The notes under the pieces are model-generated. The model was given only the letters and a program-made list of their open reading frames with translations. It made no database searches and was not told where the DNA came from. From positions 13,033,704 through 13,097,703 of the forward strand of contig NC_088304.1 in assembly GCF_032854445.1 (NCBI RefSeq): a stretch of 64,000 bases of DNA, in the 5' to 3' direction. How positions within the stretch are numbered: position 1 is the first letter of the stretch; every line of letters starts with the position of its first letter. The DNA is from Liolophura sinensis (lineage: Eukaryota; Mollusca; Polyplacophora; Chitonida; Chitonidae). Below, piece after piece: positions 11,260 through 21,925 of the stretch. A program made the translations under genes and the position numbers.

Positions 11260-12165
11260 GCAAGATGACACCGCAGCCAAACATGTGGTGTCAAAATTAA
11301 CACAGCTTCATGCCAAAGTGTCAAATCAGGATGATTAACATATCATGTTAGAATTGACACAGTGCTGTGCCAGATACACAGTGTCCAATCAGGATGGCCA
11401 GGTGACCAAAATTCTGTGCAAGATTTGACTCAGTGCTGTGCCAGATACACGGTGTCCAATCAGGATGGCCAGATGACCAAAATTCTGTGCAAGATTTGAC
11501 ACAGTGCTGTGCCAGATACACGGTGTCCAATCAGGATGGCCAGATGGCCAAAATTCTGTGCAAGATTTGACACAGTGCTGTGCCAGATACACGGTGTCCA
11601 ATCAGGATGGCCAGATGGCCAAAATTCTGTGCCAGAATTGACAAAGTGCAATATGAAATGAAATGTCAAATCTGGACGGCACAGTGGACAGCATGCAGTG
11701 TAAGAATTGACACAGCACCATGCCTCACCATGTGTCAAAACAGGACGGTACTATGAACAACATGCGGTGTCTGAACTGACACCGCACCATGTCAGACAGT
11801 GTCATATCAAGATGGGGACAGTGGCACAGCACCATGCCAGACATGTACGCCAAGTGTCAGAATTGACACAACACAATAGCGTGTATATTTCGTGTCAGAT
11901 TTGACACCTTGTTGTCATGTTAGCCATGAATCACTATGACATGACTGACACACAGTGTCAGTCCATGAAGAAATACCCAAGCATGTGGTGTTTGAATTGA
12001 CTCAGCACACGTACATGCTAGACACAGTATCAGAATTGATAAACTGGCTTTAAACATATGAATTTGTGTGAAATGGTGCCAAACACACAGTATCAGGACT
12101 TTATTAATAGTGTGCCAGGCACGACACAGTATCAGTTCAGAATGCACCATTTCCATTATGCACCA
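11260..12165. repeat. degenerate TGTCA...TGACA repeat field after INTS2
   Basis: Just past the INTS2 stop a motif like TGTCAGAATTGACACAGC recurs with drift, often followed by CATGCCAGACA. TGTCA-GAAT-TGACA is itself an inverted repeat. The field contains the regular 71-bp array at 11356-11640. It may be part of the INTS2 3' UTR or lie downstream. Confidence 0.75.
11356..11640. repeat. 71-bp tandem repeat, four copies
   Basis: GACACAGTGCTGTGCCAGAT begins at 11356, 11427, 11498 and 11569, exactly 71 bases apart; copies are nearly identical. Minus-strand open frames here (such as ...LAQHCVKSCTEFW...) are by-products of the repeat. Confidence 0.95.
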
Positions 12166-12238
12166 AGTCTGGGGATGGGTGGGGGGAGGAGGAGTGATTT
12201 TGAAGTCTTAATGCCAAATGAATCATAGTGCCACCATG

Positions 12239-12413
12239 GTGAGTGAGTGAGTGAGTGCTTGGGGTACTAAATTTTTCAATCATATGATGACAAAGGTGTC
12301 CTTAGAGTGTATGTAATGTGCCTCCTTTTTGCTGGACGGATTTCAACCATTGTTTTATCTAGTGCTGCTTCACTGAGATGACTTACTGAAGGCAAGTAAG
12401 TTGCCCCGCCCAA
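12239..12413 (-). repeat. SINE family B, partial
   Basis: Starts with a GTGAGTGAGTGAGTGC tail edge and carries the central part ending near GGCAAGTAAGTTGCCCCGCC. The head is missing and the sequence is diverged. Confidence 0.8.
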
Positions 12414-12847
12414 GAACATCCTGAGTGTAAAATCCCATCAGGATCCAGTCAAACTTTTGCTCAAAATCAAAATGTTGCCCCATGGGATCTTCACATGTTT
12501 AAATCTGATTCCCAGGCTTTTTTTACTAATTACTCGCACAGCCTGAACTGTGTTGTTTTTGTAACAGTAATGGAGACAAACTATTTGGTTTCATGAACTT
12601 CGGAAAAACAATCAAGGGATTTCATTCGTTAAAGAAAAGTAATTTAAATCACAAAAACTGTATATATGTAAATTATGAAAGAAAAGAATATATCATTTTC
12701 AGAAAATAGATCAAAGAATATTGTAAGAGTCTTCTGTTTCATTTGCTGTCTTATCAAAATGAGATCGTACACAAACAACTGTATTTACTAAGAACAATTT
12801 AGCGTCTCTCATGGCCGTACTGGTAAGATTTTTTTTTTTTTGATATT

Positions 12848-12985
12848 TTGATTGACGTTTTACACAGTACTCAAGAACATTTCACTTTTACAATGGCAGT
12901 CAGCATTACGGTGGGACTGAACTGGGCAGAGCCTGGGGTAAACCCATGACCATCAGCAGGTTGCTGGAAGACATTTCTACATACG
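12848..12985 (-). repeat. SINE family A, 3' half
   Basis: Diverged tail and central part (TCAAGAACATTTCACTTTTA) down to the AGCAGGTTGCTGG region. Confidence 0.85.
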
Positions 12986-12999
12986 TACAACCAGACACC

Positions 13000-13110
13000 T
13001 GGTAAAACACTTGTCTTTAGTCACACAGGGTGTTGGTTCAATCCCAGCCCCGGATGTGGAATTTTCCAAATTCTCTTGTCTCCATTATTCTTGGAACCTT
13101 GATGGCAATA
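13000..13110 (+). repeat. tRNA-like SINE head
   Basis: GGTTCAATCCCAGCC is a good box B, preceded by ACCTGGTAAAACACTTGTCT in the box A position. It sits between two family A copies. Confidence 0.35.
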
Positions 13111-13199
13111 AATGGTCAATTGTGCAGAGATGATTAATTACCCATATATGGCATACAGTGTTATCAAATTAATATCCTACATGTACACACAGGGATCTC

Positions 13200-13490
13200 G
13201 TACGTGGGAAGGTCTGCCAGCAACCTGCGGATAGTCATCTACATGTAGATACACAGCGTAATGACCCAGGAGCCTCTCACCAATGCGGTCGCTGTGAGTT
13301 CAAGTCCAGTTCATCCTGGCTTCCTCTCCGGCCATACGTGGGAAGGTCTGCCAGCAACCTGCAGATAGTCATAGGTTTGCCATGGACGTTGCCCAGTTTC
13401 CTCCCTCCATAGTGCTGGCCCCGTCGTATAAGTGAAATATTCTTGAGTGTGGCGTAAAACACCAATTAAATAAGTACATACATGAATGAA
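13200..13490 (+). repeat. SINE family A plus a short fragment
   Basis: A fragment GTGGGAAGGTCTGCCAGCAA at 13205 precedes a longer copy from about 13257 (AATGACCCAGGAGCCTCTCA) to the tail near 13490. Confidence 0.88.
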
Positions 13491-14489
13491 GATTTTTAGC
13501 GAATCAACTGTTTTTATGAGAAATTGGGCTAGTCTTTGACAAAAATGGGGAAACTAATGGGGGTTAACTAGTAGAAAAAACTTCAGCTGATTTTGATGGA
13601 AAAAAAATTGTCGTTCTTGTACATATACTTCTTGATAGAAGAGCATTTGTATGGAGGGTATAAATTTTTTTAAATGAGAACACTCTGATGGCATACACAT
13701 TCAGCTAGGTCAGCAGGTGAAAAATTTTGTCTTTCTGCTGGTGGTTTTGCTCTTACCACCACTCTTATTTCCTACAACCATGAAACTCACACTCTTGTCT
13801 ATAAAGTGAAAAATTCTTCTGTACAGCTTTAAATGTTCATCATTATCAAATCAAATCTAATGGCGCAAGCCATGAGATCAATCCCTGTTCTTCAACAGAG
13901 TTTCGATTAACCCATTGGCAAGCCCAATTTCTTTCAGTGAAGATATACGATTAGCTGGAATGGTATCACCCACTGAACAGTTATTGGTTGGAGGTCACAT
14001 CATGGTTGACGTGTGATACACTGCCAAGTGGAAGTGTATTCCAAAAGCTACGTGTTACGTACACCTTAAATGTAGTCTGTACACAGCATGCTACATTGTA
14101 GTCATACATGTATGGACTCCGTATTGACTACGAGTCTCCGCAAAACTTGGCATAATATGGTTTTGTTTACTTCCATCAGAGCAAATCCAATCACACTTTT
14201 GTTATTATTTGAGAATTATTATTTATTTTTGTTTCAAGCTTTAGGGTCATTTTAATATTTACTGCAAGGCAATAATTTCAGCCCTTCTAGGTAAATACAA
14301 AAAAGTTGATTCGATTGGCAAAATGGGGTTTTTTGGCCAAAAGTCTCCACTTTAGTCTCTTTAACTTCAAAATGTCAGGAATCAAGAAGAGATCAACTAG
14401 TCCTTGATATCATTATATTTGCTAATCCTTCATGATTTTTTAAACAAAGAGAAACAACAATGAAACTGTCCTGAAACTTCATTTGATCA

Positions 14490-14573
14490 ATTTCCTCCCA
14501 CCATCACGCTGGTTGCCTTCATATAAGTGAAATATTCTCGCATACAGCATAAAACTGTAATCAAATAAATATT
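14490..14573 (+). repeat. SINE family A, 3' fragment
   Basis: TTTCCTCCCACCATCACGCT to ATCAAATAAATATTT. Confidence 0.85.
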
Positions 14574-15027
14574 TTCATCACCATGTATACAATCCATAGT
14601 AGATGATTGTTTCTTTACACAGGGAAGAGAAACTTGCCCCTAAAAATCAGCTGAAACAGTCAAATTTTTAGTTCTGGCCATTTTGGATTAAATTGAAAAT
14701 TCTGGTTTCACTCAGAAGCAGTTGATCAGAGGAAAATTCACATAGGTATGGTCACTGGAGCCTGAAGTGTTGATACCTCACTGGTCAGTCAGACCAAAGC
14801 TTGTTTAACTCAGCTGAGCTGACCAAAATTGTACTGGCCTTTTGGCCAGCAGACTAGTGCTAACTTTGGGCTCCGAAAATCGTGTTTGCACACAGACCGG
14901 AATCTGCTTTACTAGATGGGAATGAAACAGGAAACATCCTTTCTGTGTGTGTCATTTGAGATTTTATCAGACTATGATAATGTATATATAACAAAACTAT
15001 GTTTGCTAAGAAAAAGATCACAATATA

Positions 15028-15033
15028 TTTAAT
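15028..15033 (-). promoter_or_regulatory. candidate polyadenylation signal of PISD
   Basis: ATTAAA on the minus strand about 340 bases past the PISD stop, in an AT-rich tract. It is a common variant hexamer; I saw no AATAAA closer to the stop. Confidence 0.3.
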
Positions 15034-15375
15034 ATAATAACAAAATGTACATATATATGTATATACAAATCTATATACAAATATTCTAGAGGAAGAAGCA
15101 CCGGTGTGACACAGCATAAAACAAACCCAAGTCTCACTAGTACTGACTTTCTTTTTCCACCATTCCAAAACAACCCGATTATACATTATATTGTTGTAAA
15201 GTATTTACAATGAATGAGATCACAGCCATTTGTGTTGTTTTCACAAAAATTTATCATCTTCTGTTAACCAGCAGACGGAGAAAATAGTTTGGTAAGGCTA
15301 GACAGACAACTCAGTCCTGTGCGTATCTATCCAAATTTAGGACATATTTGTTGTTGTTATGGTTACACAGTAACA

Positions 15376-15615
15376 TTATTGCTCGTTTTCAGTTGCTAGC
15401 TGACAATTGCCTAAAGGTTCTCCGAATCGAATTTTTTGACCTTCTTCCAAGCGAAAGTCAAAGTCATCTGGAGCCTCGAAGATGAGAACGATGGTGGAGC
15501 CCAAGTTGAATTCCCCGAACATTTCCCCTTTCTCCACCTGGATCCCCTTCTTCCCGAACTGCTTGTCATAGAAAATGCCGTGAGGATGTCTCTTGCCAGA
15601 GTTAGTGCACAATTC
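15376..15615 (-). CDS. PISD: PISD terminal exon (LGST motif and stop)
   Basis: Last coding exon of phosphatidylserine decarboxylase, which converts phosphatidylserine to phosphatidylethanolamine, classically on the inner mitochondrial membrane. On the minus strand the exon follows TATCTTCGCAG and has 79 codons plus TAA. It reads [20 protein letters not shown] and then [22 protein letters not shown] is the hallmark motif. In this family the proenzyme cuts itself between Gly and Ser, and the Ser becomes the pyruvoyl cofactor of the small alpha subunit. The motif is intact. After it come the usual [11 protein letters not shown] end and a short acidic tail. A possible ATTAAA polyadenylation signal lies at 15028-15033 (minus strand). 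Confidence 0.96.
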   Translation of the reverse strand, partial: ELCTNSGKRHPHGIFYDKQFGKKGIQVEKGEMFGEFNLGSTIVLIFEAPDDFDFRLEEGQKIRFGEPLGNCQLATENEQ

Positions 15616-15707
15616 CTGCGAAGATATGAGGCATGCATCTATATTAAGAAGAGCAGGAACTTCAGTCATTCTTAAAACATATAAAAAACAAAAAAAAAAG
15701 AGGGACT

Positions 15708-15789
15708 ACTGTAATTCTTCAGCTTTTTCTTCAATGTTTATACAAGCATATTCTGAAAGCATTATTCTTCGTAGACTTTTGAAATTGGC
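15708..15789. repeat. dispersed repeat D, copy 1
   Basis: TACTGTAATTCTTCAGCTTT, then CATATTCTGAAAGCATTATT and GAAATTGGCCAATCC. The same landmarks recur in the other D copies. It is interrupted by the SINE at 15.8 kb. Confidence 0.6.
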
Positions 15790-15801
15790 CAATCCAAATG
15801 A

Positions 15802-16057
15802 TTTTTTTTTTTTTTTTTTTTGATCGGTGTTTTACGCCGTACTCAAGAATATTTCACTTATATGACGGCAGCCAGGATTATGGTGGGTGGAAACCGGGCA
15901 GAGCCCGGGGGAAACCCACGACCATCCGCAGGTTGCTGGCAGACCTTCCCACTTACGGCCGGAGAGGAAGCCAGCATGAGCTGGACTTGAACTCAGAGCG
16001 ACCGCATTGGTGAGAGGCTCCTGGGTCATTACGCTGCGCTAGCGCGCTAACCGACGT
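15802..16057 (-). repeat. SINE family A with exact target-site duplication
   Basis: Poly-T tail, central part, box B and the head to GCTAGCGCGCTAACCGAC. The 12-base duplication CAATCCAAATGA flanks it at 15790-15801 and 16058-16069. It inserted into a family D repeat in the last PISD intron. Confidence 0.95.
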
Positions 16058-16809
16058 CAATCCAAATGACGTATGTGAATAAAATTGCCCTTTCTTACAC
16101 CTAAATGTTGAGGAATTAGGGTACAAGGCCATCTGAGTGCAAACATCTTCTCGAGCAAAATGAACAGAGATTTTACTGTGCTATTCTGTCCTATGTTTTA
16201 ATAATGAAGGATTGTTCAATTAATGAATTGGTCATTAGACCAAGGCCAAGCTCTGCAACAAAATTTCATCCAAATCAATGCCCAAAATTTTGTCCAAAGT
16301 TGCTGACAGATAAATAAATGCTGCCCAAAAAATATTCAACCGTTTGTGATAGGATACCTTAAAACGAGTTTGCCCAGCGATGTTGAATCAATGTGTTGCT
16401 GGACGACATTAGACACACTGATGCTTATGCTTATGTTTGAAGTTTTTTCATTATGTCACAACCATTTTTAAAAATGAGTTGCACGCCATGCCTGATGAAT
16501 ACCTCATTTCTTCAACCTTTCTGCATGCTCACCAGGTTTTGTTTGGTTTTGGCATACCTTGAGGACATTTCTCTGACTACACTGAAAAAATTATATCTTC
16601 TGTGAAACCCTGATGCTTGTAAATCCCTTCAGATAAATCACCATCAAAATCAAAAGACTAATGTGGATAAATTGCCCTCAAAAATCTGCTCTAAAGTTGC
16701 AAAAAATCTCCTCTAAAGTTGCTAAAAATCTTGAAGAAATAAGGTACATAGATTCTTTCTCGGTGCATGTAATTAAACACACAGTTCGTAGCATTATTCT
16801 GAGGTTTAC

Positions 16810-16970
16810 CTTATCAGCGTAGATCTTGATGGAGCCGACATTGGTGGCACCTACTGCTGTCATGGAGAAGAAGCCGTGAGCCCATTGGCCGAAGTAAACC
16901 GCTCGTTCGTTGAAGTTGAACAGCCCTTGAACCCATCGTGCCACACCTGGGTTTACACTCAATAGCTCAC
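16810..16970 (-). CDS. PISD: PISD exon (VNPGVARW block)
   Basis: The exon follows TTAATTGCAG and ends at AAG before GTAAAC; phase 1 in, phase 0 out. It reads [20 protein letters not shown], then [20 protein letters not shown] and [14 protein letters not shown]. These match the conserved PISD segments [26 protein letters not shown]. The split Gly codon joins cleanly to RHFP of the upstream exon, giving [13 protein letters not shown] across the junction. Confidence 0.96.
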
Positions 16971-17139
16971 CTGCAATTAAAGACGAGCAATTCAGATCTT
17001 GGTCACTTTGTACTTAATTAAAATCTGTCCCATTTCTCATTGATATATCAGTTAAATGACATTGTTCTTTAATGCTGTCAGCTGAAAGGAGAAAAGCATA
17101 GTGTCTGGGGTAAATCACAGCTTTTTGGCAAGTAATATA

Positions 17140-17440
17140 ATTCTTCGACCTTTTCACAAAACTGAAAGGTGCTTTATTTATTATGCATGTTCTGAAGACC
17201 GTTACTCTACTTCTTCAACCTTTTCGCACGATTGCAAGGTGTTTAATTAAGCATTTTCTCAAAACACTATTCTGTGTAGAATGGTAAAATTATACTTTTT
17301 GTGATGCCTTGAAATTGGCCAATCCAACCAATGTAGTTTGTCTCCAAAATCTAATTATACATGTGCATAAATTGCACTGAAATTTGCTCTGTCATAGCGG
17401 AAAAGGTTGCAATGACAAAACTACCCAGTTGTACCTGGAA
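17140..17440. repeat. dispersed repeat D, tandem pair
   Basis: TTCTTCGACCTTTTCACAAA at 17142 and TTCTTCAACCTTTTCGCACG at 17212. The rest follows: CTATTCTGTGTAGAATGGTA and GAAATTGGCCAATCCAACCA. Confidence 0.65.
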
Positions 17441-17484
17441 TTAAGCATGTGGCCTGAAAATTGAAAAACGGCAAATTCTCGTAC

Positions 17485-17782
17485 CTGGGAAGTGCCTCCT
17501 AAAGGACATGGTCCACTGCACGGGGGAGTGGAAGCGGTGATAATCCCCAGGGGCCAAATAGATGATACAGTGATGGAGTGAGTGACCAGGCTTGACCTTC
17601 AGCTGACCGTGGTAGTCTCTGTCTGTCAGGCAACCATCAGCAATGTCAGATGACGGCAGGCCCTTCAGCCATGTGGATGGGCCCAGGAAACCCCGCAGCG
17701 AGTACGTCACACCTTTCACCTGCTCTAGCTTCCCGTTCTCAACCTTCCCATAATGCAACACTCTACCGTCAGCCGGACTGGT
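17485..17782 (-). CDS. PISD: PISD exon (catalytic Asp and His region)
   Basis: The exon follows AACACATGCAG and ends before GTACGA; phase 0 in, phase 1 out, 99 codons plus one base. It begins TSPADGRVLHYGKV, where the Asp of SPADG is the family's catalytic aspartate. It continues EQVKGVTYSLRGFLGP and then CIIYLAPGDYHRFHSP, which carries the catalytic histidine, and ends FRRHFP. With the Ser of LGST in the last exon, the expected Asp-His-Ser set is complete, so the enzyme should be active. Confidence 0.96.
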
Positions 17783-18119
17783 CTGCATGTGTTAAAAGAA
17801 GATGTAAAAAAAAAAAAAGAAAAAAAAAATTGAAATTTAATGAAAGAATACCTTATACTAACATGTAGACATACATTGCCAAGTAGAACAGGTGCCTAAA
17901 ACAATGTAATCTTTGGGTAAATCTGGGATAGGGGGAGCCATCAAACCTCCTCAAGCTGAATGACTACATTGCAAGTCTAAACATGACAAATTTCCAATCC
18001 ACCTGCTTAACACAATTAATGCACCTTGTGTATGTTGCAAGCCTCTGAGCCAACAAGGTGATCAAAGGTTTGCAGTGGGAATTTAGACTGGACTGGTCAT
18101 ATTTTCCTTTACCCTTATG

Positions 18120-18830
18120 AGCTAGGTGTACTACAGATACACGTGAGGTACATCTGAGGCATACCACTGGGGTGTGGCATATCTAAACTAAGGTTTGTCT
18201 AAGGTATACTTGAGGGGTATCTGTGGTGTACTGAAGGCGCGTGTGAGGTACTGCCAATTATGCACATTAGTACCTCCAGTACACCTATATTAGTATTTAG
18301 TACCTCGGGTACACCTGCGTGGAGGTGTACCTGTAAATATTAGGTAAAAAATATAATGCCTGAGGTGTATCTGAGGTACATGTTCTAAGCATTGATTTTT
18401 TTTCAAAGTTCCTGAGGTGTATTTGAGGTACATTATCTCGTGTTCAAAAATCCCTCAAAAACTCTTAAAGTTTCTAAGGTGTACCTGAGGTACATAATTC
18501 ATTTTCTTTTTTCAACTCTCAGAGTTTCTAGTGTGTACCTGAGCTACATATTCTAAGTGTTGATTTTTTTCAAAGTTCCCAAGGTGTATTTGAGGTACAT
18601 TATCTCATGTTCAAGAACTACTCAAAAAATGTGTACCTGAGGTACATCTGTTAAGTCTTCTAAGTTCCTGAGGTACATCTGAGGTATAGGTACATGACTG
18701 GGGTGTACATGACGTACAGTACACCTCAGATAATATATATACACCTCATCTATACCTCACACTAAGGTGTACCTGAGGCATACACCTCATATATACCTCA
18801 CACTGAGGTGTACACCTCATCTCTGTAAGG
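18120..18830. repeat. short palindromic repeat field (GGTGTACCTGAGGTAC)
   Basis: About 30 degenerate copies of GTGTACCTGAGGTACAT with spacers, in a PISD intron. GTACCTGAGGTAC is close to a palindrome, so single strands could form many small hairpins. No open frame of note. Confidence 0.8.
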
Positions 18831-19049
18831 GTTCCTTTAGTAATGCGAAGAGCCATTTTTCAGTTGAGTTTCAGTAGATTTCCAAGGGCAGTGGTCCTAC
18901 TGACCAGTGACATTTTGTCGTTAATTTCCACCCTGTCTAACCTATGATTCGTTAAGTATTAAAGTGATGGCAGATACCTGCAGTCAAGAGCGTGGTAAGG
19001 CCAAAAAAAGAGCGAGTCTAAATCATAAAACCCCAGAGGCTTGCTAAAG

Positions 19050-19560
19050 TCCTTAACCCACAGGGCTAGGGTGTGTGATGCTATGGGCAATGCTCCTTGA
19101 CCCACGGGGCTAGGGTGTGTGATGCTATGGGCAATGCTCCTTGACCCACGAGGCTAGGGTGTGTGATATGGGCAATGCTGCTGGACCCATTCGGCTAGGG
19201 TGTGTCATGCTATGGGCAATGCTGCTTGAGCCATGGGGCTAGGGTGTGTCATGCTATGGGCAATGATCCTTGACCCATGGGGCTAGGGTGTGTGATGATT
19301 GGGCAATGCTCCTTGACCCACGCGGCTAGGGTGTGTGATGCTATGGACCATGCTCCTTGACCCATGGGGCTAGGGTTTGATATGGGTAATGCTGCTCGAA
19401 CCATGGGGCTAGGGTGTGTGATGCTATGGGCAATGCTCCTTGACCCATGGGGTTAGGGTGTGTGATGCTATGGGCAATGCTGCTGGACCCATGGGGCTAG
19501 GCTGTGTCATGCTATGAGCAATGCTGCTTGAGCCATGCGGCTCGGGTGTGTGATAATACA
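19050..19560. repeat. 44-bp minisatellite
   Basis: About 12 copies of a 44-bp unit: GGGCTAGGGTGTGTGATGCT, then ATGGGCAATGCTCCTTGACC and CAC. The first two copies are exactly 44 bases apart; later ones have small deletions. It lies in the PISD intron between 17.8 and 21.35 kb. Confidence 0.92.
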
Positions 19561-19723
19561 CGTATCTATTTACATGGACAGTTTTAACAGAATAAAACCA
19601 TAACTGAGGTAAACTGACAGCAAGCTGTAGATCACCAGTTGTGTGTGACCATTCGCCAACTATCACTCTGGAGTTTTTTGCTCTCGGTCTGCGCTGTACT
19701 GTAGTTGTATCTTATATTTAACA

Positions 19724-19898
19724 TGCGCTCACTGTGAGTTCAAGTCCAGCTCATACTGGCTTCCTCTCCGGCCATAAATGGGAAGGTCTGCCAGCAACCT
19801 GCGGTTTCCTCCCACCATACTGCTGGCCGCTGTCATATAAGTGAAATATCCTTGAGTACGGTGTAAAACACCAATCAAATAAATAAATAAATAAATAT
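19724..19898 (+). repeat. SINE family A, internally deleted
   Basis: Box B GTGAGTTCAAGTCC to the tail (AAAT)n, lacking the usual GGATGGTCGTGGG stretch. Confidence 0.88.
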
Positions 19899-20289
19899 AT
19901 TCAACACATCCAGCGATAGACAACGTTTGCCTAAAAAATTCTGGGGATTCATCTGACCTTTAATTATTACGTTGCATGCCAGCTCAATCCCGGATTAGTC
20001 AGTTTTTCAGGGTTTGTTTGAAAAGTGATACTGATATGTCCGTCAATCATGACCGTGTAACAATGATTCTTTGTCTTTACAAACTAATTATGGCGCCCAG
20101 TTATACATGTATGCACACACAAAACTGATAATCAAATACTTGTGACCTTACATTAATCAAGCCAATCAGTGACAACTGGAAGCCTGTGTCAGCCCACACA
20201 AACAGCTAGTGTCTTAATTGGCTGAATTAATGGGTTGTGATGTATATGTTTTGATATCTGCATCAAACATGTGAAATCACACCGCAAAC

Positions 20290-20612
20290 TGTTGATGTTA
20301 TCAAGTAAGAAACATATTATCAAGTAAGAAACATATGATCAAGTAAGAAACATATAATCAAGTAAGAAACATTTGTCACCAAGAACCAGAAACATATTAT
20401 CAAGTAAGAAACATATTATCAAGTAAGAAACATATTATCAAGTAAGAAACATATTATCAAGTAAGAAACATATCAAGTAAGAAACATTTGTCACCAAGAA
20501 CCAGAAACATATTATCAAGTAAGAAACATATTATCAAGTAAGAAACATTTGTCACCAAGAACCACAAACATATTATCAAGTAAGAAACATATTATCAAGT
20601 AAGAAACATTTG
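20290..20612. repeat. 19-bp minisatellite with interspersed longer unit
   Basis: AAGTAAGAAACATATTATC repeats about 14 times, broken at intervals by ATTTGTCACCAAGAACCA (three to four times). The pattern is a simple tandem repeat with a higher-order period, not evenly spaced unique spacers. Confidence 0.92.
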
Positions 20613-20973
20613 TCAACCAGAACCCAGCACTGATGTGCAAAGACCCAATTCACAACACTTTGCAACACTATTTTCTCCAAATGAAATCAAATCAGGCAAC
20701 ACTTTTCAAGAGAAAAATATAATTATGAAATTGTGTAAAATTGGACCAACGCTGTAGCATGCAAACACTATTCAGTAATTCTAGGCTAAATGCTGTCCAG
20801 CAAAGTGTTTCTTGAAGATATGATTTCTAAGAAACAAATATTTATCAGGAGAGCTTTTCAAGCAACTTACATGAAGCTCAGGTTTGGTTTTCTTTAACTG
20901 AGGGGCCATCGTTGTTGTTCTCCTCATAATGGTGTAGTCTTACTTCTTGGTTCTAATGGGGCATGCCTTTTTA

Positions 20974-21238
20974 TTTATTTATTTATTTATTTATTTGATT
21001 GGTGTTTTACGCCGTACTTAAGAATATTTCACTTATACGACCGTGGCCAGGATTATGGTCGGAGGAAACCGGACAGAGCCCGGGGGAAACCCACAACCAT
21101 TCTCAGGTTGCTGAGAGACCTTCCCACGTACGGCTGGAGAGGAAGCCAGCATGAACTAGACTTGAACTCACAGCAACGGCATTGGTGAGAGACTCATGGG
21201 TCATTATGCTGCACTAGCACACTAACCAACTGAGCCAC
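20974..21238 (-). repeat. SINE family A, full length with target-site duplication
   Basis: (TTTA)n tail to CAACTGAGCCACGG head. A 14-base near-exact duplication (GGCATGCCTTTTTA versus GGCATGCGTTTTTA) flanks it at 20960 and 21239. Confidence 0.93.
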
Positions 21239-21350
21239 GGCATGCGTTTTTAAAATACTTACGTGTCTATAAAGCTATTGACCACCCTGGTCATTTTTCT
21301 TGTTTATTATTTAGCCTTTGAGCATTCTATGTAACAAAACTAATACTCAC

Positions 21351-21587
21351 CACACAATGAACCTGATCCACCGGCCTGACGTCTGGTTTCAGCTGTCGTC
21401 TGAAAAACTCGCCCAGATTATTGTAATGCTTCAAGTCTTCAATGGCTGCCTCTTCCAGTTTGCAGTCAAACGCCCAGATGTACAGACGGTACACCGGCCT
21501 CCTAAGCCACAGCGGAAGGTGGAACTGGTTGACTTTACCCCACAACCTTGACATAGCTTTCAGGGGCATCTTACGATACAGGTTCAC
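21351..21587 (-). CDS. PISD: PISD exon, common acceptor for alternative N-termini
   Basis: The exon follows GTGTCTAG and ends at GTG before GTGAGT, phase 0 at both ends, 79 codons. It reads VNLYRKMPLKAMSRLWGKVN, then LPLWLRRPVYRLYIWAF and NNLGEFFRRQLKPDVRPVDQ. These are the PISD blocks LYRK.PLK.MSR.WG, LP.WLR.PV..LYIW and NL.EFFRR.LKP..RP. It is the first exon shared by all plausible N-terminal variants: exons at 45.3, 34.1 and 27.1 kb each end in phase 0 and can join here. Confidence 0.95.
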
Positions 21588-21756
21588 CTAGACACAACAA
21601 CAGTAACCTGAGATTCAGTGATCATTTACATCAAAGTCATCACAATTTGTCTTTGCATACCCTTATTGCACATGAAGTTTGGTATGCACCTTCAGAAAAC
21701 TGAGAACTGTCAATGTGGTACACATCTATTATTATGGATTATTCTTTAGTACTCCA

Positions 21757-21925
21757 TTCTAATTTATTTATTTATTTATTTATTTGATTGGTTGTTTTAT
21801 GCCGTACTCAAGAATATTTCACTTATACGACAGGGGCCAGCATTATGGTGGACGGAAACTGGGCAAAGCCTGGGGTGAAACCCACGACCATCTGCAGGTT
21901 GCTGACTGACCTTGCAAAGTACGGT
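21757..21925 (-). repeat. SINE family A, 3' half
   Basis: Tail TTTATTTATTTATTTATTTG to TGACCTTGCAAAGTACGG, head missing; about 170 bases upstream (in transcription) of the 21.35-21.59 kb PISD exon. Confidence 0.9.

Larger units (their letters stand above)
13491..15375. other. intergenic space between convergent INTS2 and PISD
   Basis: Contains one SINE fragment (14.5 kb), TA-rich tracts near 15050 and the likely PISD 3' UTR. No gene is seen. Confidence 0.6.

Noticed and set aside
11348-11738. Overlapping minus-strand frames with repeated peptide
   Set aside because: They follow the 71-bp tandem repeat, whose length is not a multiple of three, so the peptide repeats come from successive frames.
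20290-20612. Regular short repeats that could suggest a CRISPR array
   Set aside because: The repeats abut directly or are separated by one recurring longer unit, not by unique spacers, and the window is eukaryotic.
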